From the NCBI RefSeq assembly GCF_001952855.1, contig NZ_LPNO01000001.1:256101-320100 (forward strand): a DNA stretch of 64,000 bases, written 5' to 3'. Shown here piece after piece: positions 1 through 8,923 of this stretch (position 1 is its first letter; each line of letters opens with the position of its first letter). Made by a program: the position numbers and the translations under genes. The notes under the pieces are model-generated. The model did no database searches and was not told where the DNA came from. It was given only the letters and a program-made list of their open reading frames with translations. This DNA is from Pseudomonas sp. ATCC PTA-122608 (GTDB lineage Bacteria; Pseudomonadota; Gammaproteobacteria; Pseudomonadales; Pseudomonadaceae).

Positions 1-22
1 CCGGGGGCCGCTTCGCAGCCCA

Positions 23-46
23 GCGGGAGCAAGCTCCCTCGCCACA
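23..46. repeat. Single REP half-element
   Basis: A short palindromic motif (GCGGGAGCAAGCTCCCTCGC plus CACA) matches one arm of the REPIN at 55713-55804. The partner arm would lie left of the window, so this is probably the right arm of a REPIN cut by the window edge. Confidence 0.7.
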
Positions 47-82
47 ACAAGCATTTTCACCGCATAAGTTGTGGTGCAGCCA

Positions 83-463
83 TCAAGCCTTCGGCTTTTT
101 CTTCGGCTTCAAATACTTGGTCAACCCCTGGAACCAGATCACCAGCGCCGGGTTGCCCTTGATCTGGATCGACTTGTCCTGAATCCCCGTCATGAACGCC
201 AGTTGTTTGTTCTTCGCCTGCATCGTGGCGAAGCCGTAGGCGGCGTCCTTGAAGGCAATAGCAAACGCAGGCGCGGGATGAACACCCGAACGGCTGGTGA
301 TGCGCTGGTCTTTGACGATGAAGTGACGAGCAACCTTGCCGTCGAGGGTCTGCAGCTGGAACGCCAGGTCCTTGTCACCCAACTGCTGCTGGAACGCAGG
401 GTTGGTGCGGCTGGCTTTGCCCATCAACAGGCCAAGCATCCAGAGAAGAAAACGAAATTTCAT
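83..463 (-). CDS. Small SCP2-like (sterol-carrier fold) protein
   Basis: A 126-residue protein. The N-terminus MKFRFLLWMLGLLMGKA is a hydrophobic anchor or signal-like segment. The body (KDLAFQLQTLDGKVARHFIV followed by a region ending in a Lys-rich KPKKKPKA tail) resembles the SCP2 lipid-binding fold found in small Pseudomonas proteins, so a membrane-associated lipid-binding role is possible. The ATG at 463 was chosen over the GTG two codons upstream because GAGG lies about 8 bases before it. It stands downstream of tagQ on the same strand but is separated by more than 100 bases with a hairpin, so it is probably not part of the T6SS operon. The family call rests on general resemblance only. 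Confidence 0.6.
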   Translation of the reverse strand: MKFRFLLWMLGLLMGKASRTNPAFQQQLGDKDLAFQLQTLDGKVARHFIVKDQRITSRSGVHPAPAFAIAFKDAAYGFATMQAKNKQLAFMTGIQDKSIQIKGNPALVIWFQGLTKYLKPKKKPKA

Positions 464-528
464 GCACACGGCCTCAGTGTAATTATTGGGTGGCCGCAGC
501 AGTTTAACGATTTGCGCAAATAACGCTA

Positions 529-556
529 CCGATCTCCCGTTTTAGCAGGAGATCGG
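529..556 (-). terminator. Hairpin downstream of tagQ, possible terminator
   Basis: Perfect 9-bp inverted repeat CCGATCTCC / GGAGATCGG with a 10-base loop, lying 33 bases past the tagQ stop on the minus strand. No run of T follows, so a canonical intrinsic terminator is not shown. It could stabilise the 3' end of the tag-tss message instead. Confidence 0.4.
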
Positions 557-588
557 CTGGCGTTTACCGCTTATAGCAACAACTTTGC

Positions 589-1512
589 TTAGACGTTAGG
601 GCAAGGAACCGGTGCCCAATCCGCCAGGTTTGGATCGCGGCAAGTGCCTTCGATCTGCGCTTTACCGGCGCTGGCAACCTGCTTGCTTTCAGCTTGCTTG
701 GTCTGGGCGGTCTGGATGGTTTTCTCGGTCGCTACGGCTTCTTTCGGCACGGTTGGCAGCACCGGCTTCTTCGCGACTTTTACCGGCTTCTTGCCTTTGG
801 CTGGCGTCACCACCGGCGTGGTATCGGCAGTCGCAACAGTAACGACGTCGGCACGTTGTACGCCCACTTGTTGCAGATCCTGCTCGTACGCCTGGGTGTA
901 GTTGTTCAGGTCTTCGCTGGCCTTGCCGTTTACCGCGACGATCAGGTCGTTGGACTCTTTCAGGCCCGAGACGATTTCTGCCAGGCGCTTGCGGCCTTCG
1001 GTGTCGTTAACGGTCTTGGCCTTGCGGTCAGCCACCAGCTTGGTGAATGCGCTCTGATAGCACTGCTGGGACGCCTTGGCATACGCGGTGCTGCGATCAA
1101 TGTCGGAAGCGCGCTTGTTGACGTCAGTGGCGTAGGAGGCGATGCGCTGGTTGTCATCGGTGATCTGCTTCTGGCGCTCGGTGTAGTAACCCGCTGCACC
1201 ACCGGCCAGGGCGCCGCCCGCTGCGCCGATCGCGGCGTTGCGGCCACGCTTGTCGGAGTCGCCGGTCAGGGCGCCCAGCAAAGCACCACCGGCCGCACCG
1301 ATTGCAGCGCCGGTGACTACCGACTTGGTCAGGTCCGAATCGGTAGCGCGCAGGTGCTGCACCGGCTCGTAGCAGTTCGGGTAGTACTCGACCTTGGTGG
1401 TCGAGGAGACCTTGTTGGTCGGCGACGTTGCGCAACCAGTCAGCACGGTGCTGAAACCAGCTGCGATCAACAGCAGATGACGCTTGGAAACCGCCTTACG
1501 GGAAAAAATCAT
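589..1512 (-). CDS. tagQ: TagQ, outer-membrane lipoprotein of the T6SS phosphorylation pathway
   Basis: A 307-residue lipoprotein. A signal peptide ends in the lipobox LTGC, and Ala/Gly-rich stretches (AAIGAAGGALLGAL, AAIGAAGGALAGGAAG) form glycine-zipper segments near residues 70-110. A Gln/Lys/Ala-rich region precedes a Cys-containing C-terminus. In P. aeruginosa TagQ is an outer-membrane lipoprotein that holds TagR at the membrane, and TagQRST activates PpkA after envelope attack. The ATG at 1512 is preferred over upstream starts because AGAGAA precedes it and it begins the signal peptide directly. It is the last gene of the leftward T6SS operon, right after tagR, as in the H1-T6SS locus. 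Gene order is the main support, because this part of the pathway diverges quickly. Confidence 0.85.
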   Translation of the reverse strand: MIFSRKAVSKRHLLLIAAGFSTVLTGCATSPTNKVSSTTKVEYYPNCYEPVQHLRATDSDLTKSVVTGAAIGAAGGALLGALTGDSDKRGRNAAIGAAGGALAGGAAGYYTERQKQITDDNQRIASYATDVNKRASDIDRSTAYAKASQQCYQSAFTKLVADRKAKTVNDTEGRKRLAEIVSGLKESNDLIVAVNGKASEDLNNYTQAYEQDLQQVGVQRADVVTVATADTTPVVTPAKGKKPVKVAKKPVLPTVPKEAVATEKTIQTAQTKQAESKQVASAGKAQIEGTCRDPNLADWAPVPCPNV

Positions 1513-1596
1513 CGTTGTGTTCTCTTTTAAGTTTGACTTGCCCAGCACGGCCCACCGCCGCCTGAGTCCTTTCCAAGCTCGCCATACAACCAACGG

Positions 1597-3309
1597 TCAA
1601 GACCGCTGACCGCTCGCTGCGAGCAATTCCTTCAAAATCGTCGCCGGGTCGGCCCGCTGTTGCTTGCGGTAGTTGCCTACATGGCGAACGAATAACGTCG
1701 CGCGCGTCACCAGGCTCTTGCCCAGTACCGGCTTGCGATCCAACTCTTCCTTGATCCGTTGAAACTGCGCCTGGATCACGGCATCGGTGTAGCGCGTGCC
1801 GGTGGCCAGGTTGTCGATATAGATCGCGACCGCGCCATCCAGCGCGCTGCGCCCATTGGTGATGGCCGTGGCGAACAGCTGCGCGCTGGCTTCATCCTTG
1901 GCGTCGATGGCCTGCTGGCGGCTCTTCTGCAAATTGATCAGGCGGATGTTGTAGTTGTTGATGGTCTCGGCCACCAGGGCTGCAGACTGAATCAGGTTAC
2001 CGGCCGCTTCTTCGCGCTGCTGGGCGATCAGCGAGACGTTGCGCTTGAGCTCTTCGTTGACCAACCCAAGTTCGGCTTGCAGGCGCGGGTCGACGCTCGC
2101 GGCGATGATGCTGTCCAGGCGCTTGGTCGGGTCCTGGGCGTCGTCGATGGCGTCGGTCAGCGAGGCCAGGCGGCCTTCTTTCTGCCACTGGGCGAACAGT
2201 TCCTTGTAGCGCGAGCGCGGTGCCGACAAGGCGCCAATCGCTACGCGAAAGCCGGTGGTCTCGTTGCTTTGTTCGGTGCCGTCAGCGGCGAACAACGGGT
2301 ACTCGCGGCGCATGCCGGTGAACAGCGTGCCCTCGCCTTCCAGGTAGTTGCCGCCCTTGACCACGAACCCGCCATAGGTGCCCTGACGACGCCCGGCGTG
2401 CACCAGTTGAAAGGATTCCTGGACCATTTCCGCCGCGTTGCCGATCACATCGAACATGCCGATCGGGTTGGGCAACTTGGTGCCGATGGGCATCAAGCGT
2501 GCGGCCTGGCCGGTGCCACCGGCGACCTGATTGAACACCGCATAATCGGCGAGGGGGCCGTCGCTTTCGCTGCCCTCGGTGCGCCGTGGGAACAGCCGGC
2601 CTTCCAGGTCCTGACGGCTGACCGCCTGGCCGCCGCGTGCGGCAAACTCCCACTCCACCTCGGTAGGCAGGCGCACAAAACCCAGGCCGCCGTCATCCGC
2701 CGAAGCACCGCGACCACTCACCGGCAATAGCTCGCGGTGGTACTTCATCAGCCACGCGCTGTACACCGCCGAGAAGCGTTCCGCTTCAAAGCGCGACAGC
2801 TTGACCTTGGGCAGGCGCGCCGCCATGCCGGTGGGTACGTCGCACGCCGGGGCCGGCTCGCCACTGGCCAGGGACTGCGCCTGGGACATGACCTGCGCGT
2901 ATTGCCGTGCGGTGACTTCGTACTTGCCGATGAAGTACAGCATCGGCTTGAGCGGGGTCTTGGCGTCGGTCTTGGGCATCAGCGGCGCGATGACGTTGTT
3001 CCAGTCCTTGGGCAGGTCCTTGAGGGTGAACTGGCCGTTGATGAAGTCCCGGCGATAACCGGAAATGAACGACTGCTGGTAGCCCGCCTCGCCCTCGCTG
3101 AACGGGTAGCCGAGGCTGATCTCGCGGTCATCCAGGGTGCCCTGGGCCAGCACATAGGCGTAGCGGAACACCATGTTGCCTTCGCAGGGCAGCGGCAGGC
3201 TGACGTCGTCCGGCAACGGCTTGGGGTTGTCCAGCTTGTCGCTCGCCTCATCGGCCCAGGCCACGCAGGACAGGGTCAGCGCCACGGCGGCGCCCAGTAA
3301 CTTATACAT
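1597..3309 (-). CDS. tagR: TagR, periplasmic FGE-sulfatase-like activator of PpkA
   Basis: A 570-residue protein with signal peptide MYKLLGAAVALTLSCVAWA. The central region carries formylglycine-generating-enzyme-like motifs (VRLPTEVEWEFAARGG, then a conserved GFRVAIG end), followed by a helical C-terminal part. TagR in P. aeruginosa is a periplasmic protein that acts upstream of the PpkA kinase and is not known to be a sulfatase-activating enzyme. The start ATG at 3309 overlaps the tagS end by 8 bases, which suggests coupled translation, and the signal peptide begins at this Met. Longer in-frame starts would bury the signal peptide. Confidence 0.9.
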   Translation of the reverse strand: MYKLLGAAVALTLSCVAWADEASDKLDNPKPLPDDVSLPLPCEGNMVFRYAYVLAQGTLDDREISLGYPFSEGEAGYQQSFISGYRRDFINGQFTLKDLPKDWNNVIAPLMPKTDAKTPLKPMLYFIGKYEVTARQYAQVMSQAQSLASGEPAPACDVPTGMAARLPKVKLSRFEAERFSAVYSAWLMKYHRELLPVSGRGASADDGGLGFVRLPTEVEWEFAARGGQAVSRQDLEGRLFPRRTEGSESDGPLADYAVFNQVAGGTGQAARLMPIGTKLPNPIGMFDVIGNAAEMVQESFQLVHAGRRQGTYGGFVVKGGNYLEGEGTLFTGMRREYPLFAADGTEQSNETTGFRVAIGALSAPRSRYKELFAQWQKEGRLASLTDAIDDAQDPTKRLDSIIAASVDPRLQAELGLVNEELKRNVSLIAQQREEAAGNLIQSAALVAETINNYNIRLINLQKSRQQAIDAKDEASAQLFATAITNGRSALDGAVAIYIDNLATGTRYTDAVIQAQFQRIKEELDRKPVLGKSLVTRATLFVRHVGNYRKQQRADPATILKELLAASGQRS

Positions 3310-4486
3310 CTCTGATTCCTTCAGAAGCCTGGATCCGCGCCACACGCCAACCGCCACAGGCCGCCGCCACGGCGCTGACGCCAAGGACAGCGGCCAAGGC
3401 CAGGCCGTAGTGACGCGCCAGCAGGTGACTGGCGTACTCGCCCGGCACCTGCACGAATAATTGGTTCAGGCCGGACTGCGCCAGGCCATACAACACGCCA
3501 CTCAATACAGCGGAAAACCCGGCGCTGTAGAGCGCCTGCAACACCACGAACAGCAACAGCCCTGCGGTGGAAAACCCCAACAGCCGCAACACCGACAACT
3601 CCCGACGCTTGCGTTCTACCGCTGCCAGCGCTCCGGCAAAGATCGCGGCAAACGCGCCCGCCAACGCCAGCCCGGCGATGATCCAGAACACGATCGACAG
3701 GTTGCGGCTCAACGACTGCACCTGGGCGATGGTCTGGGCCTGGGTCGACACCAGCAGATTCTGCCCGACGAAATACACCCGCAGCGGTTCCACATCCACC
3801 AGGCGCCGCGCATACAAGCGGAACGCCGGGTATACCCGCTGCTCGCTGACGCCCACCGCATCGCCGTCCCAGCCAAACGCCGGCACCGCGCGGCCATCGC
3901 GATAATCTTCCGCCGCTTCCAGCAAGCCCAAGGGCGCAAACAGTCCATCCCGGGCGAAGGCTTCCAGCGGCAATACGTGCAGCACTTGAACCCGAGTGCG
4001 CTGCGACTCGACCCGCCCCGCCACTTGGCGACCAAAACTGGCCTCCAGCCAATCACCGGCCTTCGCCCCGAGCTTCTCGGCGGCGGTCTGGCTCAGCACG
4101 ATCTGATCCAGGCCCTTGGGCATCGGCATGCCGGCCAGCAATGGATCGTTGTCGGCGGTCGGCAGCATCTCCACCGTCACGGCGCCCAACTGCGCCGTCG
4201 CTGCAATCTGCCGGGTGCGCGGCAAGGCAAACGCCACGTCATTGCGCTGGCGCAGTTGCTCGACAAATTCACTGCTGAATCGACCACCACCCAACGGAAT
4301 AATTTCCCGGGTGGCCGGGTCGTTTTCCAAACGTTCGGTCAAACTGCTAACTAGTCCATATTTCAGGCCGAATAACACCAACAGCGGTGCGATCACCGCC
4401 ACCAGCGCGAGCACCGAACACACCGACAGCCACGCGTCGTTGCGGTAATCCTGCCAGGCCAGGGAAGCCACCAGTGCGATACGCAT
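3302..4486 (-). CDS. tagS: TagS, ABC transporter permease of the TagQRST sensor
   Basis: A 394-residue FtsX/LolCE-like permease. It has an N-terminal membrane segment (LALVAVIAPLLVLFGL), a large periplasmic region, and three C-terminal membrane segments including IVFWIIAGLALAGAFAAIFA. It pairs with the TagT ATPase to form an inner-membrane ABC complex needed to activate PpkA in the H1-type T6SS. The ATG at 4486 overlaps the tagT TGA by one base (TGATG), supporting this start over the GTG-type starts upstream. The transported substrate, if any, is not known. Confidence 0.9.
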   Translation of the reverse strand: MRIALVASLAWQDYRNDAWLSVCSVLALVAVIAPLLVLFGLKYGLVSSLTERLENDPATREIIPLGGGRFSSEFVEQLRQRNDVAFALPRTRQIAATAQLGAVTVEMLPTADNDPLLAGMPMPKGLDQIVLSQTAAEKLGAKAGDWLEASFGRQVAGRVESQRTRVQVLHVLPLEAFARDGLFAPLGLLEAAEDYRDGRAVPAFGWDGDAVGVSEQRVYPAFRLYARRLVDVEPLRVYFVGQNLLVSTQAQTIAQVQSLSRNLSIVFWIIAGLALAGAFAAIFAGALAAVERKRRELSVLRLLGFSTAGLLLFVVLQALYSAGFSAVLSGVLYGLAQSGLNQLFVQVPGEYASHLLARHYGLALAAVLGVSAVAAACGGWRVARIQASEGIRDV

Positions 4487-5190
4487 CAGCAGGCCTCCCC
4501 GAGGGTCGCGGTGACGCCGCCGTCGGTGTCGCGACGGCAACTGATGCGCCGCACCTGCAAGCCACTGGCCCGGGCCAGGGGTTCATCATGGGTAGCGATC
4601 ACGCAGCACGCGCCGTTATTCCGGGCCTGGGCCAACAGTGCCTGCATCACCCGCTCGGCGTTCAACGGGTCAAGCGCAGCGGTGGGCTCATCCGCTAGCA
4701 ACAGCTGCGGACCGTGAGCCAGTGCCCTCGCACAGCTGACCCGCTGACGCTGGCCGACGGACAACGCCGCCGGTTTCTTATCCAGTTGATCAGTGATCTC
4801 CAACTGCTCGGCCAGCCGCGCCACACTGCCGTCATCCTTTAACCCCAGCAGTTGCCGCGACAACGCAATGTTGCCGCGCACATCGAGAAAACCCAGCAGG
4901 CCGCCGGTTTGCAGTACATAACCCAGGTGCCGACTGCGCAGGTCCGCCAGCGTGCTTTGCTGGTCGCCGCGCCAGAGCCCGGCGATGTCGACGCGGTTGA
5001 AATCGAACTGCCCGACCTGATCCGGTGCCAGCACCAACGCCAGCAAATCCAGCAAGGTGCTCTTGCCACAGCCGCTCGGCCCAACCACCGCCAACTGTTC
5101 ACCCGCACGCAGTTGCAGGCCCGGAATCACCAGGCTGTAGCGCTGGGCACCAACGCCCCGGCTCTTGTGCACTGCGCTCAAGTTCAGCAT
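4486..5190 (-). CDS. tagT: TagT, ABC transporter ATPase of the TagQRST sensor
   Basis: A 234-residue ABC ATPase with a full set of motifs: Walker [10 protein letters not shown], signature LSVGQRQR, Walker B LLLADEPT and switch ATHDE. It resembles LolD/MacB-type ATPases. With TagS it forms the ABC complex that relays envelope stress to PpkA. The start ATG overlaps the ppkA stop codon by one base, and the stop overlaps the tagS start, so ppkA-tagT-tagS-tagR are tightly coupled. Confidence 0.92.
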   Translation of the reverse strand: MLNLSAVHKSRGVGAQRYSLVIPGLQLRAGEQLAVVGPSGCGKSTLLDLLALVLAPDQVGQFDFNRVDIAGLWRGDQQSTLADLRSRHLGYVLQTGGLLGFLDVRGNIALSRQLLGLKDDGSVARLAEQLEITDQLDKKPAALSVGQRQRVSCARALAHGPQLLLADEPTAALDPLNAERVMQALLAQARNNGACCVIATHDEPLARASGLQVRRISCRRDTDGGVTATLGEAC

Positions 5191-8100
5191 TACGGCAGCG
5201 TCGACAGCGGCACGCGGTACAACGCATCACCCGGCTCGGCATCGCCGAAACGGACCCAGTTCGCCACGTCGTTGTGGAAGGTTTCGTAGAGGCGGATCTT
5301 CGAGTCCAGCTCGTCGATAAAGTCTTCCTGCTCGGCCACGCTCAACGACAGCCACAAATCCTGGGTCATGTTCAGCGACTTGCTGCGGTACGGCAGGCCT
5401 TCGAGGTATTCACCAAGGATGCCGCCGTCCGCCAGGTTGCCGCCTTTTTTCAAGGCCTGTGGATCGCGGCTCATGTAGGCCGAGGCGCTGGCGATTTCCT
5501 GGAAGAAATCCTTCGGTGAGGTCTGGGTTTTACGCGCCGCGTCGACGATCAGTTTCAGCGACTGCTGCAAGTCGTTGAGCTGCAATTTGGTCAACATCAC
5601 GCACACCTGGAAGGCCGGCAGTGCGGTGTTGGTCAGGTCGCGGTCGGCGGTCCAGGCACTCACCAGTTGCGGCGCCTGGCTCGCGGTTTTGCGGCCGAGA
5701 AAATCCATGTGCATCGCATAACCGACGGCGGCGGATTTGTCCGCCAGGGTCGGCGCGGTGCTGAGCAGCGGCACCGGCTGCGGCGTGTTGCTGCGCACCT
5801 GATGCACCAGATTGGCGAACACCGTACCGATTTCGTCGACCCGCTCGCCGAACTTGCGCACATCGCCACCGGGCACCGGCGTGTACAGGTCGCCGATCTG
5901 CGGGTTGGCGTCGGCGGTGAGTGTGCGGTACTGGGTTTCGGCGCCGCTGTGGGTTTTCTTGCCGGCGTCGGTGCGCAGGTGCAAAGCGTAGATCTTGATC
6001 TGCTTGCCCAATGCAGCCTGGCGTACTTCGGCTTCGTTCATCTGGGTGGTGGCGAACCGGTCGTTCTTGCGCAGCGCACCGGCGTCGGTCACCAGCAGGA
6101 TCAGGCGCCCGCCGTAGCCGGACCAGTCCATGCCTTCCACCGCCTGCATCACACCGGCGAACGCATCTTCGTTGAACGAGTGGCTGGACACAGTGGACGC
6201 CTTCACCTGCCGCGCCATGTCGAGGAAGCGTTGCGGGTCGCGGCCCTGGTCGAGGGTGATCAGGGTCTTGGCCACGTATTCCAGGCCCGGGGTTTTCTTG
6301 ATGCTGTTGCGAAAACCCACCAGGCCGAAGCTCACGCTGTCCAACTCACCACGTTCGGCAATACGGGTTTGCAGTTCGTGGACCACGTCGCGAACCTGGT
6401 CGATATACGGCTGCATGGACACGGTGGTGTCGACCACCAGCACCACGGCCGTACGGAAGGCATCGGCGTGGGCGTCGGTCACCGGGGTTCGGCCGACGGC
6501 CTTGGCAATGGTGTTCGGTGTGCTGCCGGGGTCGATGGAGGCGACGTTGAGCAACTGCACCGGCTGGCCGTTTTCGTCGAAGCTCTCTTTGGAGTCGAAG
6601 ATCGGCAGCAAGTAGAACTGGTTCTGCGGGACGGCGCTGGCGGTGGGTTCCAGGGCCAGCACTTGCTGGTTGTCCTCGCTGTTTTTCTGCACCTTGAGCA
6701 GCAGGTTTTTCGCCGCCGCCGGATCAGCCAGCAGTTTTTCCACTTCTGCGGATTGGCGCAGGAACATCACCGGCGCCCGGCCCGATCGCTCGGTGAACTT
6801 GAGCACCAGGCTCTGCTTCCAGTCGCTGACTTGCGCCGCCGGCAACCAGCCGTCGCTGCGCCCGTCGGTGGCAGCGCCAACCCGCAGCCACGGGCTGCCG
6901 TCGACGTCCTTGCGCTGGTAGACGTAGAGCACCGAAAACGCCGGCAAACCTTCGCCTGCCGTGCCGCCCGCGTTACTCGACAATTTTGCACCGGGCTTGC
7001 TCAGTACCCGCTGAAACAGGTTTTTTTTGCCAGCCATCAGCAACGGCCGTTGGCCGCCGTCGGCCTGCGCTGCCACCGGTTGCGCGGCAGGCGGCGTGGC
7101 AGGCGGCGTGACGGCCTTGACCGCGTCGGCAACCGGCGGCGCGGCGGGTGCGTCATCTTTCAACCACCAGTAACTCGCGCCACCCATCGCCAGCGCGACC
7201 GCTACGGCAACCGCTGCCAACGCCATCATCGGCCCACGGTTCTGTTCGGACACGGCGGAGTGTTGCGTCGGTGTTACCACCGGCTGGCGCACGGGTTGTG
7301 GCTGCGGCTTTTCAGTCGGAATTTCGATTGATACCGGCGTCAGTCCGGCCAGGTCATTCGTGACCGAAAGCGGAATCGGCAAAGGCCGAATCAACGTCGC
7401 CTCGACCTGCTCTTCCTTCGGCAACTGATCCAACGCCCGCAACAACGCCGCCGCATCCGGAAAACGTTCCGCCGGGTCTTTGGCCAGCAGCTTGCGCAGC
7501 ACCTCCTGATAACGCCCGTGATGCACCGGTAATTCCGGCAGGGGTTCAGTCAAGTGTGCCAGCGCAGTGGAAAGCGCATCGGTACCGTTATAAGGCAGCT
7601 TGCCCACCAGAATTTCGTAGAGCACCACGCCCAGCGCATACAGGTCGGCGCGGCCATCAATCTCCTGGCCCCGCGCCTGCTCCGGGCTCATGTAGCTCGG
7701 CGTGCCAACGGCAAATCCGGCCTGGGTGAACTGCGTGCGGTCATCCAGGGATTTGGCGATACCAAAGTCCGACAACACGGCCGTGCCATCCGCGCGGAAC
7801 AGAATGTTCGCCGGCTTCACGTCACGGTGGACCAACCCCTGGGCGTGGGCATAGCCCAGCGCCGACGCGATCTGGCGGATATACGTCAGCCCCTGCTCCG
7901 GCGTCAGGCCAGCGGCGATGCGCTCCTTGAGCGTGCCATTGGGCAGGTATTCCATGGCCATGTAATACAGCTCACCGACATTGCCGATGTCATGGATGGT
8001 CACGGTATGCGGGTGGGACAGGCGCGCCAGGGTCTTGCCTTCGCGCAGGAAGCGTTCGCAGAAGCTCGGGTCGGCCGCCAGCGCCGCCGCCATGATCTTC

Positions 8101-8207
8101 AGCGCCACCTTGCGCTCCAGGGACCGCTGGGTCGCCAGGTACACGCTGGCCATGGCGCCAACGCCAATTTCGCCTTCGATGTCGTAGCCGGGAATGACGA
8201 TGTTCAT
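5190..8207 (-). CDS. ppkA: PpkA, membrane Ser/Thr kinase that switches on the T6SS
   Basis: A 1005-residue protein. The N-terminal kinase domain carries a Gly-rich loop (GVGAMASVY, residues 15-23), Lys37, the catalytic HRDVKPAN (Asp129) and DFG (Asp147-Gly149). A Pro-rich linker and one membrane segment (MALAAVAVAVALAMGGASYW) follow. The periplasmic half contains a von Willebrand A domain starting at AVVLVVDTTVSM, whose metal site reads DxTxS instead of the usual DxSxS. In P. aeruginosa PpkA phosphorylates Fha1 to promote assembly after TagQRST senses attack. The ATG at 8207 overlaps the pppA stop (ATGA), fixing the start. Length is close to P. aeruginosa PpkA. Confidence 0.95.
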   Translation of the reverse strand: MNIVIPGYDIEGEIGVGAMASVYLATQRSLERKVALKIMAAALAADPSFCERFLREGKTLARLSHPHTVTIHDIGNVGELYYMAMEYLPNGTLKERIAAGLTPEQGLTYIRQIASALGYAHAQGLVHRDVKPANILFRADGTAVLSDFGIAKSLDDRTQFTQAGFAVGTPSYMSPEQARGQEIDGRADLYALGVVLYEILVGKLPYNGTDALSTALAHLTEPLPELPVHHGRYQEVLRKLLAKDPAERFPDAAALLRALDQLPKEEQVEATLIRPLPIPLSVTNDLAGLTPVSIEIPTEKPQPQPVRQPVVTPTQHSAVSEQNRGPMMALAAVAVAVALAMGGASYWWLKDDAPAAPPVADAVKAVTPPATPPAAQPVAAQADGGQRPLLMAGKKNLFQRVLSKPGAKLSSNAGGTAGEGLPAFSVLYVYQRKDVDGSPWLRVGAATDGRSDGWLPAAQVSDWKQSLVLKFTERSGRAPVMFLRQSAEVEKLLADPAAAKNLLLKVQKNSEDNQQVLALEPTASAVPQNQFYLLPIFDSKESFDENGQPVQLLNVASIDPGSTPNTIAKAVGRTPVTDAHADAFRTAVVLVVDTTVSMQPYIDQVRDVVHELQTRIAERGELDSVSFGLVGFRNSIKKTPGLEYVAKTLITLDQGRDPQRFLDMARQVKASTVSSHSFNEDAFAGVMQAVEGMDWSGYGGRLILLVTDAGALRKNDRFATTQMNEAEVRQAALGKQIKIYALHLRTDAGKKTHSGAETQYRTLTADANPQIGDLYTPVPGGDVRKFGERVDEIGTVFANLVHQVRSNTPQPVPLLSTAPTLADKSAAVGYAMHMDFLGRKTASQAPQLVSAWTADRDLTNTALPAFQVCVMLTKLQLNDLQQSLKLIVDAARKTQTSPKDFFQEIASASAYMSRDPQALKKGGNLADGGILGEYLEGLPYRSKSLNMTQDLWLSLSVAEQEDFIDELDSKIRLYETFHNDVANWVRFGDAEPGDALYRVPLSTLP

Positions 8208-8923
8208 GTCGACACCTTCACAACGATGGCGGTGATGTTGTCCGGCGCGCCGCGATTGAGCCCCAGGTGCACCAGGCTGCGGACGATTTCGTCGGGCTCG
8301 GCATGGCTCAACACTTCGCGAATCTCGTGGTCTTCGACGGTCTTGTTCAGGCCGTCGCTGCACAGCAGGTAACTGTCGCCGGGGGCGATCAACAGATCGA
8401 CCGACGACAACGCCAACTGCGCTTCCACGCCAATCGCACGGGTGACGATATTCGCCCGTGGATGCACCCGGGCGTCGGCTTCGCTGAGCAGGCCGCTGTC
8501 CTGCAAGTCCTGCACGTAGCTGTGGTCGCGGGAAATGCCTTCCAGCACGCCATCCCGCAGGCGGTACAGGCGGCTGTCGCCGGCCCACAGACACACGCCG
8601 CGCAAGCCTCGGGTGGCGAGCAACACCACGGTGCTGCCCATCATGCTCACGCCACGGTGGGCGGTTTCTTCGCGCACCGCGCCGTTGACCCGCAACAGGT
8701 CGCTGCGCAACGCCGCCGTGTATTCCTCAAGGGAACGGCCGACGGGAATGCTGCGCAGGCTATCGACGATCAAGCTGCTGACGTAGTCCCCTGCCGCATG
8801 CCCGCCCATGCCGTCGGCCACCACCCACAGGCCGTTTTCCGGCAGGTCGAGGCAGGCGTCTTCATTGACTTGGCGAACCATGCCGACATGGCTTTTGCTG
8901 GCGGATTTGAACGTGGACCGCAT
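8204..8923 (-). CDS. pppA: PppA, PP2C-family phosphatase opposing PpkA
   Basis: A 239-residue PP2C phosphatase. Metal-binding acidic motifs are visible: EDA near the N-terminus, VVADGMGGHAAGD, LLCSDGLNK and the C-terminal DNITAIVV. It dephosphorylates Fha and so turns the secretion apparatus off or allows it to be repositioned. It starts immediately after the tagF stop and overlaps ppkA by 4 bases, giving a phosphatase-kinase pair made from one message. Confidence 0.95.
   Translation of the reverse strand: MRSTFKSASKSHVGMVRQVNEDACLDLPENGLWVVADGMGGHAAGDYVSSLIVDSLRSIPVGRSLEEYTAALRSDLLRVNGAVREETAHRGVSMMGSTVVLLATRGLRGVCLWAGDSRLYRLRDGVLEGISRDHSYVQDLQDSGLLSEADARVHPRANIVTRAIGVEAQLALSSVDLLIAPGDSYLLCSDGLNKTVEDHEIREVLSHAEPDEIVRSLVHLGLNRGAPDNITAIVVKVST

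Noticed and set aside
5667..7331. Plus-strand frame of over 500 codons opposite ppkA
   Set aside because: Antisense shadow; the kinase and vWA domains on the other strand are unmistakable.
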